The notes under the pieces: model-generated
Databases searched by the model: none
What the model saw: only the letters and a program-made list of their open reading frames with translations
Told to the model about the DNA's origin: nothing
DNA from: Arctopsyche grandis
Taxonomy: Eukaryota; Arthropoda; Insecta; Trichoptera; Hydropsychidae
DNA: 64,000 nt
Assembly: GCF_051622035.1 (NCBI RefSeq)
Contig: NC_135357.1
Coordinates: 16,235,001 to 16,299,000 of the forward strand
Direction: 5' to 3'
In this document: piece by piece, positions 1 to 12,776 of the stretch
How the letters are laid out: each line of letters opens with the position of its first letter
How positions within the stretch are numbered: position 1 is the first letter of the stretch
Position numbers and translations under genes: made by a program

Positions 1-3000
1 CAGTAAGATATCAAAGCGAAATGAAGAGTGGAAGTGGTTCAAAATTAGATCATAATTTTTTGACGGGCAGGAATGTCATTGTCACAGGAGTGAAGCTAGT
101 AAAAAGCTTGTTAAACATTGATAACGTTTGTGGAATTTTTTCGCATTTAGTTATATAGTTCTACTTTAATAATTGATTAAAATGGGGGTGAAGTTTAGTG
201 GAAGTCTACTTTAAAAACTATGTTGAAATTTTTAATTTTTACAAAAAATATCAAACTCAGGGGTGGATATTCTAAATCAAAATTTCTACAAAAGTGATTA
301 TATTTTTGGTAAAATTAAAACTAAATTTATTAGAGCATATCTTTTTGAGTAATATTCAATCGAAAATGTATCAATAAAGCTATTGACTAGACCACGATTG
401 ACCTCCATTCTGGGCGTCACAAACGCACCCAGTACAAATCTATTTCGTTGTATGTACATACATATATCACAATTTTTATCAAGTGTGACGGACTTTTGAC
501 ACGACTAAATATTTTTGTACTAACAATACATCATTATAGATTTTCAACAATATACATAAAACGATAATATTTAAATATTTTTTCGAAAAATATTAAAATC
601 GCGAATGTTTACGCAGATCTGCAAACGGCCACACTGTGCATCGCAACGCAACGTTTTAACCCTTTAAGTGACGCCGCTCCAAAAGCCGCAACATCGTCTC
701 GGATAATCTGCCGATGTTTTTGCTCCTCGCGGTTAGCCACGAAGGAACGGCGCGAATATGCAAATCGTCATTATCAGCGAATGGCGACGATCAAATATTT
801 CGTGGCTGTCGCGTCGTTTGCACGCCCTCACTAACGACCCCAAACACGATTATGTATATGAGTGCGTCGTCGGGGGTGTATGGGTGCTCGAGGTAAAGTG
901 GTCTTTTATAAACTCAATAATATGTACGTAGATACCGAGTCTAAATTAAGCTAGGGGTATTTATAGGAACATATGTTTTGAGGCGAACTATACATTTACC
1001 TAGGAACATGTGTACATACGTGTGAAAGTTCATATCAAAGTTTGTAAATATGTACATATGTATGTATATAGCCGATCCAATTTGACCCAACTCAAAAGAG
1101 TAAATATATATTTAATTTTTAAGGTATGTTAATATTTGAATTCCAGTAAAAGTTGAGAATAAAATCAGTTAGTTTTGCTCCTACTTCGCGCATAACGTAA
1201 ATATAATCATTTCAATGTCAGTTAAGGTTAATTTATACTAGCAAGGTACAGGCCGGCAACTGCAAGTAAACAACAGTACGAAAAATATTCTTTAGTACAT
1301 TCTACATATATGGACGCATTCATATGTTCCGTAATATGTACGTGGCGTATCCGTAGCAGCAGTAACCGACATGATATATTCATGATGCGCATACGAATCC
1401 TTTTCGGCAACGTCATATTGTCACAATATTGACTCGACGATACGACGCAAGCAATATTGCGCCGTATCATCGCGCTCTGTATGTGTGTATTTTTAAGCTT
1501 ATAATGTATGTACATATACATATGTAGGGAAAGAAATTCCAGAAAATTACAAAAAATTTGAAGTTCCGTGTCCCGGGAATCCCGGGAAAAATATTTCGCT
1601 GAAAACGTTCTATAATTGATTTAATAAAGGTGAATGTATGCATGTATGTACATACATATATCCTACGATCAAACTATTATGAAGCGAGTATATCTTTCTT
1701 GTACTGGCGATTCCACAATGGAAGAAATTCTTTTAGATTATGATTAAAATGAGACAATTTTGTGTTTGAAGATGAATGAAAAATTAAATAAGGAGATATC
1801 AAAGGCAAAACTACAAAATAATGCAAATAAAAATAAGTAAAAAATAGCCTCAACTTTGAAAAATAAATGAAAATATACATGATGACGGGAAAAAACAAAA
1901 TTATAAAAAATCGTCCCTTTTAGCTATACAATTAGCTTCGACCAAAATTTAAAGGGTTTTTTTCATTGCTGGAAATGTTTGTGCCAAATCTATAGGTAGA
2001 TATAGGCTTTCGGATTATAATATTATTATGAAGCTATTTTAAATATGTTTTTTTTTATAATTACATGTTTTGCATTTTATAGATACGTATATTGTTTATT
2101 GTTAAATAAATAAATTTTATATTAATAAAAAAATTTATTAAATTGAAAAAAAAAATCTTTATATGTAAATATATGCATGCTTTTAAATTTTTCTTCATCA
2201 TATCTCCCGGAATACCGGGAATACCGGAAACGATGCTCCGAGCTACGTCCAGGAATTGAAAAAGTGCGGGAAATCATAAACCCTAGCATGTACATACCTA
2301 TATGTATGTATGTATATATATATACATTTGTAGATATTTGCAAGACAGCATTTTAGCCTTTTTTATTAATTTAAGAATATACTTCGTTGAATATTAGATC
2401 GTTTTGGATCGGTTTGGATCGGCAATCGATCAGTTAAAACGACTGAAATGGATCAAAAATATTTTCACTTAGAACAAAGTGCATCGGTGCAACAAGTCGA
2501 CCCATCCAAGCGCAACAAGTCCGTCACGACCGGATGCAGTTTGAAAATAAATGGAACATTTTGTAAATCGATATTTTCCTTTTCATTTTATTTTTATTTT
2601 TTATACAAGTATATCTACAATCTACATACATATACGTACATGTACGTTCGACGATTGAGTAACGTGTACGTGACAATACTATCATGACAAATAGGTTAAT
2701 CATATACAACAGCATCACTCTTTTATTTTTAAATACACGATACAAATACATTTAAATCTTCCGCTGCCGTGATTTAAACTGAATAAATTCGCATTGTATT
2801 TATTCAGCAATTTGAATTTCGGAACAAAAGTTGCGATCGAGCGTTTTCTCAACGCAACCGGTACTAACCGGATTACAAACTGTTGACTATTGCACATGTA
2901 ATAACTAATTTAAGCGAAGATAATGTATTGCATCATCTTTTTTACCTATCTGAAATTTCAGTCACATGCAATTAACGTTTTCTTAATTATGTATTTTCAG
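1..3000. other. Upstream region with no recognised gene
   Basis: No exon that I recognise. A more GC-rich patch at about 600-890 is surrounded by AT-rich DNA. Short open frames here resemble no family I know. Several TATGTACATA-type simple runs are present (about 455-470, 1040-1060, 2290-2330). HMT copy 1 just downstream lacks its first exon, and I could not find a matching DGG-motif exon anywhere in this stretch, so that exon is probably to the left of the window or lost. Confidence 0.5.
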
Positions 3001-6000
3001 CCGGAGCCGATCTCATCATTACAAATACTTATCAAGCGTCCATTGAAGGATTCGTACGATACTTACAGGTGACACCAGAGGAGGGATTAGAACTGATGTA
3101 CAAAGCTGTAGACTTGGCGAAACAAGCTAGGGATATATTCATGGAGGAGTATCAAGATGCAGGTATTTTCAGAGATGCATGTACTATGTATTAATTAAAT
3201 TAATTGGCATTTGATGCATTGATTTTTTCTCAGAATTTCAGCCTTTGGTCGTTGGTTCTGTGGGTCCCTACGGAGCTCATCTGCACGATGGATCAGAATA
3301 TAGTGGCAGCTATGCAGATAATACTACAGTCGAGGTGAGGTGAGTCAGGATCGCCTCAGATCTATGTATGTAGATCCTTTTTCAGCCACTGTTTACGATT
3401 GCTGTAAAAAAATATGAGAATATCCGACTTTTGATAGTGTTTCAAATATTTCAATATACGATCGTTCAGATTGAAATTTGTTTTTATTTAGATGAATCTG
3501 ATTACAGATGATGAGGGATTGGCATAGACCTCGCATTGCAGCACTTGTGAATGCTGGGGTGGACCTGCTTGCTCTGGAGACAATACCGTGTCAAGAGGAG
3601 GCCGAAATGCTTGTTGAACTAATCAAAGAGTATCCGAATATCAAAGCTTGGCTCGCCTTCAGTTGTAAAGTAAGATTTAACTATGTACAATATCAATATG
3701 TATATACATATGTGGTTCAGAAATTAGATAGGTATCGTTATAAGGGAACGTGACTCGTTTGACAGACGCTCGAGGGACTATTTAGTCTGTTATTAAATTC
3801 GGTATGGATACTAATTAAACCCGAATCAAACCGTTGCCAGATGCGATGGTAATATTCATTTGACGTGTATTACTGAACTGCTTAGTTCACTCGGTTCAAT
3901 ATTATAACGAGCTGAAATAATTGCTATTAACCTAATTCCAATGAGTGAGTCTTGCTCCCAGATAGGAGGCAAATCAACTTATTAGTGTTATATGTATAGA
4001 CAGATCAAATGCAACGATTCCCGAGCTTTGTTCTTCTAAACATGCATCTGACATCCATTCTTCATTTTTTTTAACATTTGAGTGGTCAGTATTTGGTAGT
4101 ACCCGAGCATAATCAATCGGTTGAAGGAAACTACTGGCCTTTCTGTTGAATGTGCGAAAGCACATTGAAAGAGGTGATTTATTTTTCAAATCTCATTATC
4201 ACTGCCTTCAATCATAAAAAAACTACCATTAAAATATATAAATCTTAATGCAATGCTTGATTGATGCATTCAAATGGTAGACTCAAATTTAAATTTCTAG
4301 ATTCAAATTTTAAATTAAAGTATTTTTAAAGTATACATTGAAGACATTTTTTGTACATTTCTTAGACATTTTTATAATTATACATTGGAGACATCTTTTG
4401 ATGTAATAATGTAATAATGACAGTTGTGTTAAGAAAATTTGCGCTGGGGGCAAAGGCGTCGGGGGGTCGGCGATGCACAAAACGTAATTCGTAATTCGTA
4501 ATCACTTCGTAATTTGTCATTCGTGCATCAATTTCTTTCCGAAACCAGTCGATTCAATATCTTTAACTTTATTTTTATTCGAGTTTCAATTCCTTTTCGA
4601 AATCAACGGGTCCAACACTAGTGTATAATAATAATAACAAATAACAACAATTCTCGTCGTAATCGTAATCGGAACCAAATTCATCATCGGAATCGGAATC
4701 AATATAATAACGGATTGATCATTTTTAAATTCGTTTTTTAAAATGTCCATACTTGTCGATGCACTCACCACATAAACACATAGAAACTTCCCTTCCATTT
4801 TTATAGAACTAGTGGTTTTACCCGGCTTCGCTCGGTATTTGTAATATAAATCGCTTAAACATGGCTAATCTAATATTAAACATTTTATTAAATTTATTTG
4901 AATAGTTTTATTATATTTAAATTTATTTGAATATTCATTTGTTTTTTTATTAAATTTAACGTCACGGATTCTATCACCCAAACCTTACATACATAGAAAG
5001 TCTCTTTCGAAATTATATATTAGATATATTAGACTACAATTACAGCTTATTTTTAGACGGTCATATTGTTTTAGTTTGTGCAATATGTATGTGTTATGGT
5101 GCGTACGGACCAAACCAACGACGGCTTCTGGGCGAACTTTTTAAACCAGTAGGATACAAAACATCGATATAAAAATTAAATTAAAAAATTGAAATTAAAA
5201 TATCAAAATTAAGCTAAAGAGTGAGATTGAGCTAAAATTAGATCATCGTTGATGTTTTGAATTACAACAATGTTTTGAATTACGACGAAACGCATTTACA
5301 ACCAGAGAGATATTATAATTTCTCTGCTTACGAGCGAAAAATAATCTTGTTATTATTTCTTAAAAGTCATGCTATGTATTCTTCCGTCGATGATTAAAAT
5401 CAATGCGACAAAAAAACCGACGTCGGTGATTTGTCAAAGGGTTTTTTATTTCTTTCGTCGAAATAAAATTAATAATCACACATTATCCGATAAATTTTAC
5501 CTCTGGGCTGATTTATTTGTTTGATTTATTTCGACGAGAGAAACAATTGAAGAATAAAAAAATCCGTTTGATGTACCGACAACACACCGGGTTAGCGACG
5601 ATCGTTGGATCACCCATACTAATACATGATATATTCTCAGTAACTGTGCTTTACGGGGAAGTAAAAATAATAATTCTTTGATTTTTTTTCGATCTTAGTG
5701 CGTATCTTCGTAAGTCAAAACATCTTAGGTCGAGGATTACCTGTATGTGATTGTTGATGATCTAATTTTAGGTCAATCTCGAAAATTTATTTAAATTGTG
5801 CATGTTCTGTTTTAACTTTCAATATTTTATTTTAATTTTAATATAATGATTTTTTTTTTTTTTTGATATTTGAATTTAATTTTAATATAATAATAATAGT
5901 TTTAATTTTGATATTTAATTTCAATTTTTAAATTTAATTTTTATTTCGATATTTTGTACGCTACTGGTTTAAAAAGTTGGCCCAGAGGCCGTTCGTTGGT

Positions 6001-7104
6001 TTGGTTCGTACGCACCATTAGGATATGAATGTATGTACATAAAAACATAAAATATTCTGAAATAACCAAAAAAAGGTCTACTAGTAAAATAAATATACAT
6101 ACATATATCCAATGATATTTTTATTAAATATAATAAACGTAAATGAAACTTCGTATACACAAAATAACGTTTACTTTGTGTTTTATTTTAAGGACGACCA
6201 GAGCATAGCGCACGGAGAAAGCTTTCAGAAAGTGGCCACTAAATGTTGGGACATTAATCCTGAACAACTGGTAGCCGTCGGCGTCAACTGCCTCAGTCCC
6301 AGCAACGTCAAAAACCTCATTACTGGGATCAATAGGGGTCGGGAAAACAATAAAATACCGCTCATAGTTTACCCGAACAGCGGCGAAAAGTACAATCCTA
6401 AATTGGGGTGGGTCTTTCATCTCCCTTTTGACGTATTGGTAAATTGCACGCATGTAAAAATTGACTCGACAGTTTAACAGCTATTTTTTGTGTGAATGTA
6501 CATACATACATTGTTCATAAATTGAAGTCCATGAGGTTATTGACACTGGCGATAGTAATGTACAGTGTATATATGTATACGTATTGCAGTATATGTGCTG
6601 TTGATAAGACATATTATATTAACAAATTTCACTCGATAATGTGGCCCTTCCAAAACAACACATATGTACATTATTATCAAATGTATTAATAATATAATAT
6701 CATATGTATATATTGAGTTCCAAAGTAAAGTTTTGTACACACAAAGGTAACATTATCAATGATACTATGTTCCAAGTTATTAAAACTTAATTGCGGGAGC
6801 TTAAAAATGAAACACTTGTTACCTCTGTATATAAAAGTTTGTGAAACTGTCAGCTCCGATTCAAATGCTTGTTGTGTTTGTTTCTACTGCATGTTTTCTG
6901 GATTGTTTTATATTCGTTTCTATTTTCAGATGGATTGATCGCGACAAGTGTGAATCAGTGGAAGAGTTTATAGGCGAATGGTTGGATCTCGGAGTAAAAT
7001 ACGTCGGTGGATGCTGTAGGACGTATGCAGCAGATGTGTCTCGCATAAGACATCAGGTTTTAAAATGGATGTCGAAAAATCAAGGCAATCCGACGAGCGA
7101 CTGA
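3001..7104 (+). CDS. Homocysteine S-methyltransferase, tandem copy 1 (5' exon not in window)
   Basis: Homocysteine S-methyltransferase family (pfam S-methyl_trans), which moves a methyl group from S-methylmethionine or SAM to homocysteine to make methionine, in the cytosol. Exons read as 3001-3162, 3234-3334, 3508-3669, 6193-6407 and 6930-7104 (TGA). All junction phases match the three downstream paralogs (1, 1, 0, 0, 2). The first exon, carrying the N-terminal DGG motif, is missing, because exon 2 starts at an AG acceptor in phase 1. Visible motifs: [38 protein letters not shown], the zinc cysteine in GVNC, YPNSGE, and the zinc pair in GGCCRT. Intron 4 is long (2.5 kb) and contains a short Helitron-like insert. 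This copy is the most diverged in sequence of the three with normal motifs. The substrate cannot be told from sequence alone. Confidence 0.85.
4583..4621 (+). mobile_element. Helitron-like 3' terminus, family ending ACACTAG
   Basis: The sequence runs GTTTCAATTCCTTTTCGAAA, then CAACGGGTCC, then AACACTAG followed by T. A near match in opposite orientation starts at 13862. The final CTAG next to a T and the TTTTCGAAA palindrome fit a Helitron 3' end. The 5' end was not identified. It lies in intron 4 of HMT copy 1. Confidence 0.45.
4809..5024 (-). mobile_element. Short non-autonomous Helitron-like element (216 bp)
   Basis: On the minus strand it begins TCTAATATATAATTTCG and ends with GAGCGAAGCCGGGT, then CTAG. 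The plus-strand flanks are A on the left and T on the right, the AT target expected for Helitrons. Both ends match the ends of the large units at 51.9-62.5 kb, but this copy has no minisatellite, only AT-rich filler. It sits inside intron 4 of HMT copy 1. Confidence 0.7.
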
Positions 7105-7938
7105 ATGACGATCTCAAAATAATCTTATGTTTTAACGCAGGGTAATCAAAGGTGCAGAGGGACGATTAGTTTTTGTTGAATTTGAATTTGTCTTAATTGC
7201 ATCATTATCATCATTGACACCATTTTCTCTAGACACAAATCGTTCAATTTATAATGTTCATAAAAATGAATGCCATTTTAATATCTAGTCATAAAAAAAT
7301 CATAATATTTTAATCTTCCTTGGACAGTGGTGACGTCAAAGTTTACAACGCCTAAGAATGAATGTAATACAACTCTAATTATTGTAATATGAATATTTTA
7401 TTATATGGATTTATAATACAATAGATTTGTTTCCAAAAATCATTTTTAAAATATGTATTTTTTTATATTTGTATATAACCAATTTAAATAAATTTTTATA
7501 CATATACCTCATATTTGTATGCATGTTAAAAATGCATTTTATTTTCTATTCTTAATACTAAGTAGTATAATATTCCTTTTACATATTCCGAAAGTTTTTA
7601 ATATGCTGATAATATAATAAAGCCAGCTAAGCATAACAAACAAAACCTAGAAGACAAAAATGTTCTTATGAAATTTCAATCAATCCCATGATTGATTCAA
7701 TCCCTTACTGTTTTTATCCAAAGTTAACTGAATGTTTAGTTTGACCATTAAATAATATACACATTTTTAATATAGATACACATGTTTGTAATTATTAAAA
7801 ACTAACAGTAATAAAAATGACCACTGACACGAAAGCCATGTGAAACGTAAAGGAGGTATGTAAAAAATAACGTGATAACACTTCACATAATAAAAATTGA
7901 CGAACCAAATTTTCTATATGGTATGGGGACACAGATCC
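7105..7938. other. 3' flank of HMT copy 1; no gene seen
   Basis: AT-rich sequence with several AATAAA-like hexamers after the copy 1 stop (for example near 7488 and 7616). No coding exon or repeat was recognised. Confidence 0.4.
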
Positions 7939-8332
7939 CGGTCTCCGTGACGAGCTGGAATGTGAAATTACCGAAAACTCAAATATCGGAATGCAAAGAT
8001 CGAAAATCGAAAGATCTTAAGTCGAAAGATCAAAAAAAGAGTGCATGGTAAACGGTACATGCTCACTTAATTTGCGAGAGCAGGATTCAACAGGAACAAG
8101 AGGAACAGGCTTTTCCTCCCGTATTAATGTGCGCGCGCAGAATACGGGAGGAAAAGCCTGTTCCTGTTGCATCCTGCTCGCGCAAATTAACTGAGTATGT
8201 ACGTGAGTATGTACCGCTTACCATGCACCCTTTTTTTTTGATATTTCGACTTAAGATCTTTCGATTTTCAATCTTTGCCTTCCGATATTTGCGTTTTCGG
8301 TAATTTCACATTCCGGCCCGTGAGGTAGACCC
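7939..8332. mobile_element. Mutator-like long-TIR MITE with 9-bp target duplication
   Basis: A 394-bp near-palindrome. The left end starts CGGTCTCCGTGACGAG, the right end is its imperfect complement, and the arms meet at CCCGTATTAATGTGCGCGCG. Exact 9-bp direct repeats CACAGATCC flank it (7930-7938 and 8333-8341). No transposase is encoded. Nine-base duplications with long terminal inverted repeats are typical of Mutator-like elements. Related copies lie at 14430-14890 and 48661-48950. Confidence 0.75.
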
Positions 8333-9017
8333 CACAGATCCTTCGGTCAAGTGCGGTCTACGGTGACTGGCCCCAAATAATAAGATAAAAGGTAATACAA
8401 ACAATGAAGATAAATATAAAATATATATGAATCCGAAGCTTCTTTAACTTTAATGGACTATTTAAATAAATAAAATTAATTCCTAAAAGCATGGTGGATT
8501 ATAGTAGTTTTATGACTCCTACACGTCAAAATAATTTACATATAGGAAATAACCTCAAATAGCTACCAGGAGCTGTCATTCTTTTATGAGAAAAAATTGC
8601 TTATGAATATTATATTAGCTAAAAAATTACTTTCTGAAATAAAAATACATATATTGTAAGTATAGTATTAAAATACAACATAATTTTTTTTTCAATTTTT
8701 CAAATTTTTTTGTATGGTAAAAAGATTTTTCCACCCAAATATCTTAAAGAATAAATGTAATACAAAAAAATAACACAAAGTTTGATGTATCATTACTCCA
8801 TAATTTTATATATTTCTAGTGTTATCAACAGTTGATTAACCCTGAACTCTATGTCCAATACCATAGATAACAATACTATTCAGAGTACATATATAATTTA
8901 ATATTCTAATTACATATTGTCGGCCTATAAAAATACGCACTCGCGTATATTTTGGTCGTCATTCAACAAACCTTCCACGCTTAAGTCAGAGTTTAACTCT
9001 TATCGGAGTAAGGGTTA

Positions 9018-10913
9018 ATGATGGCATGGGACATTAAAGTTTTGGACGGAGGATTTTCGACGCAATTATTTAGATACGTCGGAATAGTGGATGGTGATCC
9101 TTTATGGACATCTAGGTTTGTTTCCACACGGCCTAATGATGTCGTCAAAGCTCATGTAGACTTCTTACGAGGTATTTGGTATCATATTTTAATACATGGA
9201 AATCTATGGACATTTGTTTTGATCGTTGTTTTTTTTAGCTGGGGCAGATATAATCGAAACTTGTACATATCAATCATCAGTTGAAGGTTACATGCAGCAC
9301 TTGAATTGTAGTCGTGAATTCGCCCTTGGACTAATCAGAAAAGCAGGGCAATTGGCATTGAAAGCAAAAGATATTTACATAAAAGAAAATCCAAGTTGGT
9401 GCTGATGTTCTCTGAGAACAATGCATTGTTTCAGATGGAATTATCATTTGTTTCTAATTTAAGGTGTCGATCCACAAGTCGTAGGATCTATTGGCCCGTA
9501 CGGTGCTTTCCTTCATGATGGTTCAGAATATTCCGGGGATTACATCAACCGGGTAACTCCGGAGGTAACTTATTTGCAATTTTCTCTAATTTGATAATAC
9601 ATTTTTAAGGCCTGTATTTAATTGGTCAGATACTAATTCGCCTTTCTGGTCAGTAAATTTAATAAGTTGTCAGTTAGTATTATAAATGGTCGGTATCCAT
9701 TAATCAGTATGTTAGTTTTATATAAATCATTCATTTATAGTATTTCAAGGTCAAGTATTTCAATTAAATAGTCAGTGATTCAAAATAAATACTCTCACAT
9801 GAACAGCTCAATAATGTGTCTTTAATATAATCGAAAAAAATTGAAAACAGAAATCAAATCACTGAACAATTTACACATTCCTATAAAAAATGTATGAAAT
9901 ATGTTAGAAAAGAGTTTCAAGGTAAAAAATAATATGCAAATATCTAACTAGTTGACAGTATATGTATGTATTAAAAAAAACATGTATGGAAATATCAAAA
10001 TTAGTCTTGGTCAAGTAGAAGTCATTTTTGAACCATCTCGATATATCAGAATCAGAGAATTCAATATGAATCACATATGTATATGGTGTCTTACAAAGTA
10101 AAATATTGTATTTTACTAAAAATGTATTGCTTTTTACTGACCTTTAATATTTACTGACCGTTTTTGTATTTAGTAACTGATCGAAAAATTTGCTACCAAT
10201 TTTTAATACATATAAAAAATAATAAATGATTGTGCACAGATGATCAAAGAAAAGCATAGGGATCGTATAAATGAGTTGATGAAAGACGGTATAAATACAT
10301 TCGCCTTCGAGACTATTCCGTCTAGAAAAGAAGCACTGATAGTTATAGAACTTTTGAAAGAGTATCCGGACATAAAATGCTGGATATCATTCTCGTGTTC
10401 TGTAAGTTAAATGTGTGGTAAAATGATTTGAAATTGACTTTGGTTAATAAGTGATATTTTAGGATGTCGCTCACATTGCCAGTGGAGATGATTTCAAGTC
10501 AACAGCTATAGAGTGCTACAAATTGAATCCCAAACAAATAGTTGCTGTGGGTGTAAATTGTGTGAATCCAACATATGTTAGTGAATTATTTAAAGACATT
10601 AACAAAGGACGAGAAGAAAATGATAAGATACCATTGGTAGTGTATCCGAACAGTGGTGAAAAATATGTCATCGAACTCGGGTATGTGTATAGTTTTTATT
10701 CAAAATGTTCTTAAAAATAATGAACTGAATTATGGTTTTTTTTGTAATTTTAACAGTTGGACCGATCCTCCAGGTTTTATTGAACCGTTACATAGATATG
10801 TCGATGAATGGGTTTCATTGGGTGCTCGATATATTGGAGGTTGTTGTCGAACACATCCCGATGATATAGCTTTCATCAAGCAAGAAGTAGCCAAATGGAG
10901 AGGTTTTACATAG
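9018..10913 (+). CDS. Homocysteine S-methyltransferase, tandem copy 2
   Basis: Complete six-exon gene: 9018-9171, 9239-9394, 9464-9564, 10240-10401, 10463-10680 and 10757-10913 (TAG), giving 315 aa, usual for the family. The first of two adjacent ATGs was taken as the start. The N-terminal motif VLDGG puts the homocysteine-binding Asp at residue 10. FETIPS follows at about 160-165 with the conserved Glu161. Zinc ligands are Cys224 (GVNC) and Cys293-Cys294 (GGCCRT). The exon 2 donor is a weak GTTGGT, but it is the only one that keeps frame with the next exon and matches the paralogs. Intron 3 (675 bp) shares its 3' half with copy 4 but not copy 3. A poly-A signal candidate lies near 11050. Likely an active cytosolic HMT; the methyl donor is not known. 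Confidence 0.92.
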
Positions 10914-12093
10914 ATTTAATTGTTATATTTTCATGTTAATTATATGAAAAGAACGAAGATGTTTTTATTATCTATTATATTGGTTTTAATTCGAATATTT
11001 TTCTACAATATACATACATACATACATGTATTATAAAATTAAATTGTTAAAATAAAAAAAAAAACAATAAGTCATTCTTTGGATAGATTCCCATGATGTT
11101 TAATTTTATATAGACACTATTCAAAATTTTAAAACATTTATATACACTTTGAACGTATTGATACATAATTGAATTCTGGTCTAATCTATTGATATTTCAA
11201 AAATGAGTACCATATGGATAAAATGACACCTGTTCATACATATGTATGTACATACTAACCATAACAATTAATATAAGCGATTTCACTGAAATTAAAAATA
11301 TATCTACAGCTAATACTATGTACATATACATATGGATCAATCCATTCTGAGCTCTGGTCGAGTTAGCGTCTGCTTTCTCATCTGATGTAAGACTCAAACC
11401 TGAGATAAACAGATACCGAAGCCATTTAAATAAAGGTTAGTTAATCATACAACGAAAGAGTTATATTTCTACATTATCATTTTTTTAGAAAAAATTTACG
11501 TTTATTCATTTTTTTAGAAAAAATTTAAATTTACATTTTTATTATACGCATAAACGTATAATAAAAATGTAGCAATACAAAATTCTTTTATCGTTAAATT
11601 GTCGTTTTATACATTTCTAATGATATCAATCGTTTGATAAGAGCCTCAAGTCATTTATAGAAAGAATTATTTTACTTAACATTACCAATATACAACAAAT
11701 AGAAAAGCAGGAAATTCTAAATATTCATTTTAATTCTAGCCTACTATACTACATATATATGTAGATAACAACTAGTATTTTACTCATTCATTTTTCAATG
11801 GGTGGACTATAAAGAATATGCATGCTCAATTTTTGGCGCCTTTTCTAAATAAAAATTGTTTTTAACAAAAAATGATAATAATTAAAGAAGAAGAATTTGG
11901 AATGAGTTCTTCTAAGTTTTTGTTATATATCCACTTCAAAACCAACTGTGGTGTACCAATCTTCTTCAATTTTTCGAGACAACAATTGCAACCTCTTCTG
12001 CTTCTATTTCCTTCGTTAAAAATTCTCTGAGCATTTAGCAAATTTTTTGAGCTGGAGCCAAGCTCCGCTTACACAGGCCACGTACCTGATGCA
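10914..12093. other. 3' flank of HMT copy 2; no gene seen
   Basis: The first 200 bp align with the 3' flanks of copies 3 and 4, including the poly-A region and a shared ATGTTTAATTTTA motif, so the duplication unit extends past the stop codon. The rest is AT-rich with no recognised exon. Confidence 0.55.
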
Positions 12094-12509
12094 CTAGTGT
12101 TGTGCCCGATGAAATATCATCGCATGGGTTATAGCATATCAAGTTATTAAATAAAAGAAATGTGTCGGTACTGTGTTCGATCCGCACCAGAGAAATGTTA
12201 TATGAATAGAAGTGGCTTTAGGCGTCATATTGTTGTCAATTGACGATTGTCCACAGACAATCCTAAATATTTTTAGCATCAGTCGTATTTGGTGCTTGGT
12301 GCTTGACGTATGTCCGATAAAAACTTCTCTGTTTGTTTATATTGATGGGCAAGCATCGGTAAAAATTGTACAATGCATTCAAAAACACACAATATACAAC
12401 ATGGGATACATTTTTATAAGTAAATTGATCCGATTGTATTCCGTGCGTTGTACCGTATTTATAGAGACGTGCCGCGTAATATTGATAAGAATTATTTATT
12501 CGTAAGGGC

Positions 12510-12700
12510 CATAGAAGTAGAATACATAGATTGTTCATTGTTAACAAAAGTATCGTCTAAAAGCGAGCCATCGAAGAGAGAGACGGAAAGTCAGAAGAGA
12601 GAAACGAAGTTTAGCAGACAATGAACAAACTCTGCCGCGCAGAGTTTTTGTAGCAACATTCTTGGAAGCTGAGAGCGATTCTATGCATTCTACTTCTATG
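12510..12700. mobile_element. hAT-like MITE, 191 bp, 8-bp target duplication
   Basis: Terminal inverted repeats of 21 bp with one mismatch begin CATAGAAGTAGAAT. Perfect 8-bp direct repeats GTAAGGGC flank it at 12502-12509 and 12701-12708. It has no coding capacity. An 8-bp duplication suggests the hAT superfamily, though the terminal bases are not a strong hAT signature. Confidence 0.75.
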
Positions 12701-12776
12701 GTAAGGGCCCTTCTATTATTATTACATTTCTCTGATCCGCACGCAGTCGTATTTTTTTCAAATACCTTTTAAATAT

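Noticed and set aside
714-896. 60-codon frame in the GC-richer patch near the left edge
   Set aside because: No domain, no similar frame elsewhere and no splice or regulatory context; likely chance.
2448-2687. 79-codon frame as the missing first exon of HMT copy 1
   Set aside because: It lacks the DGG motif and the expected length, and no donor gives phase 1 into 3001.
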